From: Syntrophomonadaceae bacterium
GTDB lineage: Bacteria; Bacillota; Syntrophomonadia; Syntrophomonadales; Syntrophomonadaceae
Direction: 5' to 3'
Assembly: GCA_031265005.1 (NCBI GenBank)
Contig: JAISDD010000045.1
Span: 1-10,450 of the forward strand
Length of the DNA stretch: 10,450 nucleotides
Positions within the stretch are counted from its first letter, which is position 1. Each line of letters begins with the position of its first letter. A program made the translations under genes and the position numbers. Under the pieces are notes generated by a model. It was not told the origin of the DNA, searched no databases, and was given only the letters and a program-made list of their open reading frames with translations. Positions 1 to 7,396 of this stretch are shown here, piece by piece.

Positions 1-73
1 TTTCGTATCGTTTCAGACAAATACCGAAATCGTCGTAAGCGTTTTGGTCTTCGATTCAACCTTATCGCCGCCA
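1..73. other. Sequence beyond the Mod stop, no gene assigned
   Basis: This is the stretch into which an intact mod gene would continue on the minus strand. The Mod frame stops with TAA at 76-74. In the two other minus-strand frames short open stretches run towards the window edge, but neither shows the expected target-recognition region of Mod that I could recognise. It may hold the frameshifted continuation, or a different sequence joined at a deletion or insertion boundary. The window edge prevents a decision. Confidence 0.3.
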
Positions 74-913
74 TTACCAACATGAATCTACTCTCTTGAG
101 GTTCGGAAAGAGGTCTAATATTTCCTCAATCAATATCTGCAAGCGCGGCTGTTCGTTTTTGTCTATTGCAACAACAAGAACACCGTCTTTGTGGAGTAGC
201 CGTTTGGCTACTTCCAGACGATTTTTCATAAATACAAGCCATGAAGAACGGTTGAAAGAATTGTTATAGGCAAACGTGTTTGCCTGACTTGGCGGATTGT
301 ATGGTGGGTCAATATAGATGCACTTAATTTTACCCTCATATCGCTTTAATAAGGAGGAAATGGCAAGGAGGTTGTTGCCCTTTATTATAAGATTGTCATT
401 ATCACCAAAGATTGCATTTTCCTCAACGCCATTTGTAGAATATCGTTTTGCTCCAACGAGCACTTTCGGATAGAGAAGCCTGTCCACCTCATCTGGCGCA
501 AGCGTAGCATTATAGAAAACCTCGGTACGTCTTTGATTGTCTTTTGTCTGTCCGCCCTCCAAAATGCAGTCTTTGTAAGGAAATGCAAGAACAACATCAC
601 CTGACGCAGAAATCAAATCACCCCGGCTGTCGGCAAGTCCGATTTTGTTCTTGAATCTTGTGTAGCTATCTGGCAAGAATTCTCGATTATTGACCACCCA
701 CCTGAAATCGTCTTTATCGAAAACGTATGTGCCGTTCACATCCGCAAAGAAGCGTTTCCTCATATCATCATTAGCAAGGAGCAAGCCTATCAACCCTGCG
801 TCGAGTGCGGATTCGTAGACCTTGTTGCGCAACAGTGTTCCGTCTTCTGTGAAGAAACGATCGTCTTGTTTCAAGACTTCTAATAGCTTATCGAAGAAGT
901 TTTCCATCGTCAT
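74..913 (-). pseudogene. mod: Truncated type III restriction-modification DNA methyltransferase (Mod), N-terminal half
   Basis: The 279 codons match the N-terminal half of type III Mod N6-adenine methyltransferases, which modify DNA with S-adenosylmethionine and act with a Res subunit. Residues 82-122 carry the family's PDSYTRFKNKIGL and VVLAFPYKDCILEGGQTK stretches. Residues 138-146 read LAPDEVDRL, and the catalytic motif IV is IDPPYN at 201-206. The segment FNRSSWLVFMKNRLEVAK (220-237) and DGVLVVAIDKNEQ (243-255) follow. The frame then ends at a TAA after VDSCW. Full Mod proteins are usually about 550-650 residues. In this beta-type motif order the SAM-binding FxGxG motif I and the target recognition domain lie after DPPY, so the product should be inactive. 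An AAGGA site precedes two candidate ATGs, at 913 and 907. No res gene is seen. The assignment to type III Mod is firm; calling it a pseudogene is inferred from the truncation. Confidence 0.85.
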
Positions 914-934
914 TTACTTCCTTATACCTCTGGT

Positions 935-1104
935 TTATTTCTTGTTTGTCGGTTTGTCTGGCACAACTTCAATGATGTCAAATATCGCCTTGAAGCGCGT
1001 TGCGTATTTCAAGGTAATGTCAGTGTGACGCTCTCGTCCTTGCCGGGCTTCACAACTGTCATGCCGCCGATGTGCGCCACTTTGCACAATTCGCATTTAA
1101 TCAT
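935..1104 (-). pseudogene. Small CxxC-containing reading frame, split by a frameshift
   Basis: Between the nitroreductase gene and mod, one minus-strand frame reads MIKCELCKVAHIGG then MTVVKPGKDESVTLTLP and stops at TGA 1011-1009. That frame is also open further upstream to 1155, with no convincing ribosome binding site at the ATG at 1104. A second frame continues with KYATRFKAIFDII then EVVPDKPTNKK and stops at TAA 937-935, just before the Mod ribosome binding site. Both parts look protein-like, and a net one-base shift near 1010 would join them into one protein of about 56 residues from this ATG, possibly with a lost 5' end. CELC could be half of a metal site. I do not recognise the family. 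It probably belonged to the same module as mod. The pair of frames could also be two unrelated short ORFs. Confidence 0.35.
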
Positions 1105-1141
1105 ATCCTTATCAGTTTTCCTAACTGTTACATAATAATAT

Positions 1142-1684
1142 TTATTCGCAATAGTTTATATTATCAGCTGCTTCGCGAGGAGTGGAAAAAGCGTCTTCTG
1201 ATTCCGTATACCCCAGCGCTACAGCGCATATAGGAGTATATCCTTCAGGAACTCCAATTTTCGCGGACAACCCGCTGTCAGCGGTCAAAGCTAAAATCGG
1301 TGAAACCATATAACAGGAACCCAAGTTCAAAGCCGTAGCCGCAATCGTTACAGCCGTAGCCGAACAAGACGCGGTAGCCTGAGCGTAAGGCCCTTTTTCA
1401 GCTGATATTACAAATAAAGCCGATGCTCCGTATAGCGGCCTGTATCCAGGCGTATTAGCCCGTTGCGTCAGAAAATCATTACCAGAATTTTTCATTGCGG
1501 TTAAAGCTTTCTCATCAATATCTATTAAAACGCGAGTATTAGTAATCACCGATATGTGAAAACCTCCGGCCTTAGGCGCACTGTTAGCCGCCCTCGCCAA
1601 AATATTTATCTTGTCCGCTTCCACTTGTTTACTCACATAACTCCGTATGCTTTTTCTTTTTTCTATCGCCTTTATAGCATCCAT
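1142..1684 (-). CDS. Nitroreductase family FMN-dependent oxidoreductase
   Basis: The product is a 180-residue cytoplasmic protein of the nitroreductase (NADH oxidase/FMN reductase) family, which reduces nitro compounds, quinones or flavins with NAD(P)H through bound FMN. RKSIRSY at residues 10-16 is the family's N-terminal FMN-phosphate binding motif. NSAPKAGGFH (34-43) aligns with the usual SAPS/NxQPW region, and ATALNLGSCYMVSP (116-129) and GVPEGYTPICAVALGY (144-159) are the typical C-terminal motifs. The length fits the short subgroup. AGGAGG lies 8 nt before the ATG at 1684. The gene is downstream of carB on the same strand but has its own probable -10 box in between. Its 3' end abuts the decayed restriction-modification remnant. 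The physiological substrate cannot be told from the sequence. Confidence 0.9.
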   Translation of the reverse strand: MDAIKAIEKRKSIRSYVSKQVEADKINILARAANSAPKAGGFHISVITNTRVLIDIDEKALTAMKNSGNDFLTQRANTPGYRPLYGASALFVISAEKGPYAQATASCSATAVTIAATALNLGSCYMVSPILALTADSGLSAKIGVPEGYTPICAVALGYTESEDAFSTPREAADNINYCE

Positions 1685-1750
1685 GGGCTATTCCTCCTTT
1701 TTCAAAATCCCCAAAATAGTTGTAAAATCCATTGTCCATTATTACATTTT

Positions 1751-1780
1751 ATTATATCATATCAATATTCATAAAAAGAA
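1751..1780 (-). promoter_or_regulatory. Probable sigma-A promoter of the nitroreductase gene
   Basis: On the minus strand a perfect TATAAT -10 box lies at 1756-1751, about 70 nt before the nitroreductase ATG. No good -35 lies 17 nt upstream of it. An alternative reading uses TTGATA (1765-1760) as the -35, with an AATAAT-like -10 16 nt further on. The surroundings are very AT-rich, so chance matches are possible. Confidence 0.4.
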
Positions 1781-1791
1781 AATTTTCCGCA

Positions 1792-1816
1792 TTTTGCGTT
1801 CTAAAGGCCCGCAAAA
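1792..1816 (-). terminator. Weak hairpin after carB, possible terminator
   Basis: A perfect 7-bp inverted repeat, TTTTGCG and CGCAAAA, is separated by 11 nt just past the carB stop. Downstream on the minus strand come a further small stem, CGCA-AAA-TGCG, and an A/T tract ending in five Ts. The T run does not follow the stem directly, so this is at best a weak terminator of the carAB transcript. Confidence 0.25.
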
Positions 1817-4800
1817 CTAATTGGTTTCGGATTTTTGAGTCAGATTGCTCAGATTGTTAATGTCTATTAAATCCGTATTGTCAGGCGTATATCCGCTCAT
1901 CAAGCTGTCGGCGACCGCGTTAGCGGTATCCAGGGAGGTGAGACAAGGAATCCCTAATTGGCTGGCCTTGCGGCGTATTTTCACGCTGTCCCGCTCAGGA
2001 TTGCGCCCTTTAGTAGAAGTGGATATTATATAATTGATTTCTCCGCTTTCAAGTAAAGTCATTACATTATTTTCATTTTCATGTATTTTATGCACTCTCC
2101 GCACTCTCAACCCGGCTTCAGATAACACTTCCGCCGTACCGCTGGTAGCGTACAACTCAAAGCCTATTTTGTGAAATTTATCAGCGATAGCCGCAATTTC
2201 CGGTTTTTCAGCGTCTCGTACGCTTATAAATACGCTGCCGGCTTTTACCAAAGAACATCCGGCTGAAAGCAAGCCCTTGTACAGCGCCTCTTGTAAATTT
2301 TTCCCTATACCGAGTACTTCCCCGGTAGACTTCATTTCAGGTCCCAGATGAGTGTCCACATCAGTCAGTTTCTCAAAAGAAAATACTGGCACTTTAACTG
2401 CCGTGTACGGCGTAGGTTCATATATGCCGGAACCAAAGCCCAAATCTAAAAGCCTCTCGCCTAAACTAACCCGGGTAGCCAACTCTACCATAGGAACTCC
2501 AGTTACTTTGCTAAGGTACGGAACGGTCCGGGAAGCTCTGGGGTTCACTTCTATAACAAACAGTTCCCGCCGCACCACTACATATTGAATATTGATAATA
2601 CCGGCTACTTTCAAGCCTACACAGATTTTTTTCGTGGTCTCCAGTATGTTGTCCGCCAATTTCTGATCGATATTAGGAGCCGGGTGAACGGCAATACTAT
2701 CGCCGGAATGAATACCTGTACGCTCTACATGCTCCATTATTCCCGGAATCAACAGATCATAGCCGTCAAAAATCGCGTCGACTTCTATTTCGGTACCGCA
2801 CAAATATTTATCAACCAAAACCGGATTATCCTGCCCCAGGCTTAATATGACTTTCATGTATTCTTTTATGTCTTCAGGCCCGAAAGCGATGATCATATTC
2901 TGGCCCCCCAGAACATAAGAAGGGCGCAGTAAAACCGGATATGCTAAATCTTCAGCAACTTTTAACGCTCCCTCAACCGACATAACCGTATGTCCCTGCG
3001 GGCGTTTTATATCTAAGTCTTCCAAAAGCTGGTCAAAACGCTCCCTGTCTTCCGCCATATCGATACTATCGGCTGAGGTCCCTATGATATTGACGCCGTT
3101 TTTATGCAGCTGCTTAGTCAGTTTTATGGAGGTTTGCCCTCCAAAAGCCACTATAACTCCAATGGGTTTTTCCAGTTCAATTATGTTCATAACATCTTCA
3201 ATAGTCAAAGGTTCAAAATAGAGCCGGTCCCCGGTATCGAAATCAGTAGATACGGTCTCAGGATTGTTATTTATAATGACAACTTCATATCCCATTTTTT
3301 TCAGAGACCAGACGCAATGAACGCTCGCGTAATCAAACTCTATCCCCTGCCCTATACGTATGGGCCCGGACCCGATCACCACTACTCTCTTTTGGTCAGA
3401 AGCGGCTATAAAATCCAGCGCTTCGTTTTCTCCGCCCCGGGCTTCAGCACTGAAAGTCCCGTAAAAATAAGGAGTCGTTGCCAAAAATTCTCCCCCGCAA
3501 GTATCCACCATGCGATAAGTCGGCGGTATACGCCAAGGTAACTCTTGCTTCTGAATCCCACTGATGCGTTTTAAGGCTTCATCTGTAAAACCAAGCCGCT
3601 TTCCTGCATCGTATAAAGAGGCGGTCATGGGTCCAGAGATAATATTTTCTTCATAAAGGCGGATATTATCCAGTTTGTACAAAAACCAGCGGTCTATTTT
3701 CGTTAGTTCATGAATTTCATCTATGGATATGTTTCTTTTCAAAGCCTCATATGTTAAAAAAACACGCTCATCGGTTGGATGTTTCAATTGTTTTTTTAAT
3801 TTCTCATCATCCAAATCAGTTAAATGAGGTAAATTTAAAGTATCCAAACCTATTTCCGCGCCGCGGACCGCTTTCATGATCGCCATTTCGAAAGTATCGG
3901 CTATCGACATCACTTCGCCGGTCGCTTTCATTTGAGTCCCCAACTCTCTTTTAGCGTAAATAAACTTATCGAAAGGCCATTTGGGGAATTTTACGGCCAC
4001 ATAATCCAGCGTAGGTTCAAAGGCCGCGTAAGTATTCCCGGTAACCTCATTAATGATTTCATCCAGATTATATCCTAACGCGATTTTAGCCGCCACTTTA
4101 GCGATTGGATAACCGGTCGCTTTGGAAGCCAAAGCTGAAGAACGAGATACCCTGGGATTCACTTCTATAACCGCGTATTCAAAAGAATTAGGATGCAGGG
4201 CGAATTGGCAATTACAACCTCCCTCAACCCCTAATGCGGAAATAATATCCAGAGCGGCGCTTCTCAGCATTTGATATTCCTTGTCAGCCAAGGTAACCGC
4301 CGGAGCAATAACTATACTGTCTCCGGTATGAATTCCTACCGGGTCGAAATTTTCCATGGAACAAACCGTAATAACATTGCCGCGCCGGTCCCGCATGACC
4401 TCAAATTCTATTTCTTTCCATCCTGAAATACCTCTTTCCACTAGGATCTGGTTGATCGGCGACTGCATCAGACCATTGCGCGCTATCTCTCTAAGTTCTC
4501 CTTCGTTTTCCGCTATGCCGCCCCCGCTTCCCGCTAAAGTAAACGCCGGCCGCACGATAACCGGATAACCTGTAGCTTCCGCGAAGCCAGCGGCCGTTTC
4601 GACGTCATTAGCTACAATAGACGGAATAGTCGGCTGATTTATTTTCGCCATAGTGTCTTTGAATATCTGCCGGTCTTCCGCTTTATCTATAGCGTCGGCG
4701 CCGGTTCCTAAAATCCGTACGCCGTATTTATCCAATATTCCTGCCTTATTCAGCTGCATGGTCAAAGTCAGCCCTATCTGCCCCCCTAAACTTGAGAGCA

Positions 4801-5056
4801 GACTGTCCGGCCTCTCTTTTTCTATAATGCGTTTAATCGTGGTTAAAACCAAAGGCTCCAAGTATATTTTATCAGCCATTGTTTGGTCGGTCATAATAGT
4901 AGCCGGATTGGAGTTAACCAAGACCACCTCAATGTTTTCTTCTTTTAAAGCTCTCAAAGCCTGCGTGCCGGCATAGTCAAATTCCGCCGCCTGCCCGATA
5001 ATAATCGGCCCGGAACCAATAACCATAACTTTTTTTATGCTTTTATCCAGCGGCAT
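1817..5056 (-). CDS. carB: Carbamoyl phosphate synthase large subunit
   Basis: This 1079-residue protein makes carbamoyl phosphate from bicarbonate, two ATP and ammonia delivered by CarA, feeding pyrimidine and arginine synthesis. The length fits the family (about 1070). The two homologous ATP-grasp halves are visible. The carboxyphosphate half has GSGPIIIGQAAEFDYAG (14-30), TLAGSGGGI (173-181) and EVNPRVSRSS (298-307). The carbamoyl phosphate half has GSGPIRIGQGIEFDYA (562-577), PSYVLGGQNM (712-721), HSGDSIAVHP (783-792) and EVNPRASRT (836-844). An oligomerisation region lies between them. Residues from about 940 form the MGS-like allosteric domain, with ATSGTAEVL (970-978). GGAGGT lies 8 nt before the ATG at 5056. 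The start overlaps the end of carA by 14 nt, so translation is probably coupled. No frameshift or missing motif is seen. Confidence 0.98.
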   Translation of the reverse strand: MPLDKSIKKVMVIGSGPIIIGQAAEFDYAGTQALRALKEENIEVVLVNSNPATIMTDQTMADKIYLEPLVLTTIKRIIEKERPDSLLSSLGGQIGLTLTMQLNKAGILDKYGVRILGTGADAIDKAEDRQIFKDTMAKINQPTIPSIVANDVETAAGFAEATGYPVIVRPAFTLAGSGGGIAENEGELREIARNGLMQSPINQILVERGISGWKEIEFEVMRDRRGNVITVCSMENFDPVGIHTGDSIVIAPAVTLADKEYQMLRSAALDIISALGVEGGCNCQFALHPNSFEYAVIEVNPRVSRSSALASKATGYPIAKVAAKIALGYNLDEIINEVTGNTYAAFEPTLDYVAVKFPKWPFDKFIYAKRELGTQMKATGEVMSIADTFEMAIMKAVRGAEIGLDTLNLPHLTDLDDEKLKKQLKHPTDERVFLTYEALKRNISIDEIHELTKIDRWFLYKLDNIRLYEENIISGPMTASLYDAGKRLGFTDEALKRISGIQKQELPWRIPPTYRMVDTCGGEFLATTPYFYGTFSAEARGGENEALDFIAASDQKRVVVIGSGPIRIGQGIEFDYASVHCVWSLKKMGYEVVIINNNPETVSTDFDTGDRLYFEPLTIEDVMNIIELEKPIGVIVAFGGQTSIKLTKQLHKNGVNIIGTSADSIDMAEDRERFDQLLEDLDIKRPQGHTVMSVEGALKVAEDLAYPVLLRPSYVLGGQNMIIAFGPEDIKEYMKVILSLGQDNPVLVDKYLCGTEIEVDAIFDGYDLLIPGIMEHVERTGIHSGDSIAVHPAPNIDQKLADNILETTKKICVGLKVAGIINIQYVVVRRELFVIEVNPRASRTVPYLSKVTGVPMVELATRVSLGERLLDLGFGSGIYEPTPYTAVKVPVFSFEKLTDVDTHLGPEMKSTGEVLGIGKNLQEALYKGLLSAGCSLVKAGSVFISVRDAEKPEIAAIADKFHKIGFELYATSGTAEVLSEAGLRVRRVHKIHENENNVMTLLESGEINYIISTSTKGRNPERDSVKIRRKASQLGIPCLTSLDTANAVADSLMSGYTPDNTDLIDINNLSNLTQKSETN

Positions 5057-6140
5057 ATTGATTTACCTCCATAAGTTCAATAAACCTTTCAAATAAAAAA
5101 GCGGTGTCCCGAGGTCCCGAACAGGCTTCCGGATGAAACTGCACCGAAAAACAAGGGGTATTACGATACCAAATCCCTTCCGAAGTGTTGTCGTTGACAT
5201 TAATAAACCAAGAATCGGCCACGCTGGGGATAATGCTGTCCGTTACCACTGCGTAGCCATGATTTTGGCTGGATATATAAACTTGTTTTGTAAACAAATT
5301 TTTGACCGGCTGATTAGCCCCCCGGTGTCCGTATTTTAATTTTTCCGTTTTAAACCCATGCGCTAAAGCCAGTAACTGATGCCCCAAGCAAATGCCGAAT
5401 ATTGGTATTTTAGCGGCGATTAGAATTTTCAGGTTTTCAATTATACTGGTATTTTCCGCAGGGTCTCCCGGTCCGTTAGTCAGCATAATTCCGTCCGGAT
5501 TAATCTCTAACACCTTATCCGCTTTCGTACCATGGGGCAAGACAGTAACTTCGCAGCCTCTGGATAGCAATTCTCTGATAATATTGGTTTTCAGCCCCAA
5601 ATCATAAACCGCCACATGGAAGCGTCTTTTAGGCGTTCTCATATTATATATTTTCCGGGTTGACACGCTGGCCACCGCTTCTTTGACCTGATACTGCTTT
5701 ATAATATCCATATCAGCGTGGGCGGGATCCAAAGCGATCATTCCGTTCATAACTCCGCTCGTTCGCAGAGTTTTCGTTAAAGTCCGGGTATCTATATCAT
5801 ATAGCCCCATGACGCCTTGTTCTTTTAAAAAAGCGTCTAATGTATCGACGCTACGAAAATTGGAAGGCGTTCTGCAAAGTTGATTAACAATGTAGCCCTT
5901 CATATATATTTTTTCGCTCTCAAAATCGTCGGGAATCACTCCATAATTACCGATCAGAGGGAAGGTCTGCACCGCTACCTGCCCATAATAGCTAGGATCA
6001 GTTAAAGTTTCCAGATAACCTGTCATTCCGGTCGCGAATACAATCTCCCCTACCATTTCACATAAAGCGCCAAAAGATTTGCCTTGAAATACTTTTCCGT
6101 TCTCCAGTATTAAATATGCTTCATGTCCAGCTTTTTCCAA
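5043..6140 (-). CDS. carA: Carbamoyl phosphate synthase small (glutamine amidotransferase) subunit
   Basis: CarA (365 residues) hydrolyses glutamine and channels ammonia to CarB. The N-terminal CPSase small-chain domain has FATGMTGYLETLTDPSY (35-51) and QTFPLIGNYG (58-67). The class I glutamine amidotransferase domain follows, with NGPGDP (222-227), the nucleophile Cys251 in GICLGHQ (249-255) and the catalytic His336 and Glu338 in FHPEA. The start codon is TTG at 6140: GGGAGGAG lies about 8 nt upstream, no in-frame ATG is near, and the conserved N-terminus begins a few residues later. The gene is first in the carAB operon. A TATACT -10 box lies about 45 nt before the start, so the leader is probably too short for a PyrR-type attenuator. 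The -10 sits inside a perfect palindrome, which hints at control by a repressor or activator. Confidence 0.97.
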   Translation of the reverse strand: MEKAGHEAYLILENGKVFQGKSFGALCEMVGEIVFATGMTGYLETLTDPSYYGQVAVQTFPLIGNYGVIPDDFESEKIYMKGYIVNQLCRTPSNFRSVDTLDAFLKEQGVMGLYDIDTRTLTKTLRTSGVMNGMIALDPAHADMDIIKQYQVKEAVASVSTRKIYNMRTPKRRFHVAVYDLGLKTNIIRELLSRGCEVTVLPHGTKADKVLEINPDGIMLTNGPGDPAENTSIIENLKILIAAKIPIFGICLGHQLLALAHGFKTEKLKYGHRGANQPVKNLFTKQVYISSQNHGYAVVTDSIIPSVADSWFINVNDNTSEGIWYRNTPCFSVQFHPEACSGPRDTAFLFERFIELMEVNQYAAG

Positions 6141-6181
6141 GGTTTACTCCTCCCTTTTAAACCAGAACATTTTCACTCCGA

Positions 6182-6213
6182 TATAGTATACTATAAAAAG
6201 ATAAAAGGAAACA
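6182..6213 (-). promoter_or_regulatory. carAB promoter with operator-like 14-bp palindrome
   Basis: TATAGTATACTATA at 6182-6195 is a perfect 14-bp palindrome. On the minus strand it contains a TATACT -10 box (6190-6185), about 45 nt before the carA TTG. The -35 position 17 nt upstream is TGTTTC (6213-6208), a poor match. A palindrome over the -10 together with a weak -35 suggests regulated transcription. Which protein binds it is unknown. Confidence 0.5.
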
Positions 6214-6352
6214 GCTATTACCTGACAAATATGCAAATAAAAATTTCGAAAAATATGTATTGCTTTCCTATCTTCTGCGCACAAAGGCAGGCTGTATTTA
6301 AGGCTTTTTAGCGGTATTTATTTTCTTTTCCATACGCTAACGGCTTGCGGAT

Positions 6353-7228
6353 TTACTTCATTTCGCTTTTCAGTAACTGCATAAATAGATTCATAGCGGG
6401 ATTAATCCATTTGTTTTTGTGATATGTACATAAAGCCGTTACTGTCGTCTTGCCCAACTCGGTTTTTATCTCCTTGAGCAGTCCGCGCCTGATATCCTCT
6501 TCCACACTAAAACAAGGCACCAGCGCCACTCCTAAATTGCTGGCCACACTTTTTTTTATCGCTTCAATGCTCCACAGTTCAATAGTGCTGTCGAGTACGA
6601 TATTTTTATTTTTAAGATATTTGGCCAAAATATGCCTAAAGATTTCATTGCCAATGATATTTACCGGTTTTCTCTGGTTCTCTGTTATGAAATCTTCATA
6701 CTGTTCGGGAAAATCCGGAGAAGCAACGAGCGCCAAATTATACGCCGACAATTTTCTCATTTCCAGTTTATAGTTATTACGTCCTAAGTCGTAGTGAACT
6801 CCTATATCCAAAGCTCCGTTATTTATCTGTTCCAAAATAACATCACAGTTTAAAGCCTGCAAAGATAATTTTAATCCGGGCGCTTGTTCTTTAAAAGATT
6901 TCAGGACCGGCTGCATTTTGTAATTTAACAAGGTTTCCGGCATAGCGATTTTTAAACTTCCGCTCAGCTCCACGCCACTTTTGCCGTAATTGCTTATTTT
7001 TTCCCAAGCTTGGATAATATCGTCAATCTGTGGCAATATGTCTTTTCCCGCTTGCGTCATAACCATTTTTCGCCCGATCCTTTCAAAAAGTTTTACCGAT
7101 AACTCACGCTCCAGCTGGTGAATTTGAAACGTAATGGTCGATTGAGTGTAATTTAGCCTTTTAGCCGCCTTTTGAAAATTACCGGTTTCCAAAATAGTTT
7201 TTAAAGTAACCAAATATTTTAAGTCCAT
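6353..7228 (-). CDS. LysR-type transcriptional regulator
   Basis: The product is a 291-residue cytoplasmic DNA-binding regulator of the LysR family. The winged helix-turn-helix is at residues 1-60: NFQKAAKRLNYTQSTITFQI (17-36), then LERELSVKLFERIGRKMVMT (39-58). A type 2 periplasmic-binding-like effector domain follows from about residue 90 to the end, with GVALVPCF in its second half. The start is set at the ATG at 7228, because AAGGAG lies 7 nt upstream and the family motif MDLKYL begins there. An ATG nine codons earlier has a poor site and falls in the promoter -10 box. The gene is divergent from the QueG-like Fe-S gene, the classic arrangement for a LysR regulator and its target, and lies just upstream of carAB on the same strand. 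The effector is unknown. Confidence 0.93.
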   Translation of the reverse strand: MDLKYLVTLKTILETGNFQKAAKRLNYTQSTITFQIHQLERELSVKLFERIGRKMVMTQAGKDILPQIDDIIQAWEKISNYGKSGVELSGSLKIAMPETLLNYKMQPVLKSFKEQAPGLKLSLQALNCDVILEQINNGALDIGVHYDLGRNNYKLEMRKLSAYNLALVASPDFPEQYEDFITENQRKPVNIIGNEIFRHILAKYLKNKNIVLDSTIELWSIEAIKKSVASNLGVALVPCFSVEEDIRRGLLKEIKTELGKTTVTALCTYHKNKWINPAMNLFMQLLKSEMK

Positions 7229-7253
7229 ATTTTTTCTCCTTCGCTCCTCTTTC

Positions 7254-7331
7254 ATTATATATCGAAAATATTGAATATATAGTTTTAATAATTCTAATAT
7301 TTTAAACTTACTATATATGTTATTTTATACT
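7254..7331. promoter_or_regulatory. Divergent promoter region with 9-bp inverted repeat, possible LysR operator
   Basis: ATATATAGT (7275-7283) and ACTATATAT (7310-7318) form a perfect 9-bp inverted repeat with a 26-nt spacer. The repeat sits between a minus-strand TATAAT (7259-7254) for lysR and a plus-strand TATACT (7326-7331) for the Fe-S gene. Neither promoter has a good -35 box. The left half-site falls at the -35 position of lysR, and the right half-site lies just upstream of the other -10. That fits autorepression plus activation by the LysR protein. The region is AT-rich, so the assignment stays tentative. Confidence 0.45.
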
Positions 7332-7396
7332 AGAAAGAAGCAAAAACCAAATACTTTCGAATTTAGTACCAATATTTTAAAATGGGAGTGATGTCA

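Noticed and set aside
3104..3541. Long plus-strand frame of 145 codons opposite carB
   Set aside because: It lies entirely antisense to a conserved carB coding region, has no recognisable domain and reflects the base composition of carB.
6290..6352. Imperfect inverted repeat (TTAGCG...CGCTAA) after lysR as a terminator
   Set aside because: The stem is short with a bulge and a long loop, and no T run follows on either strand.
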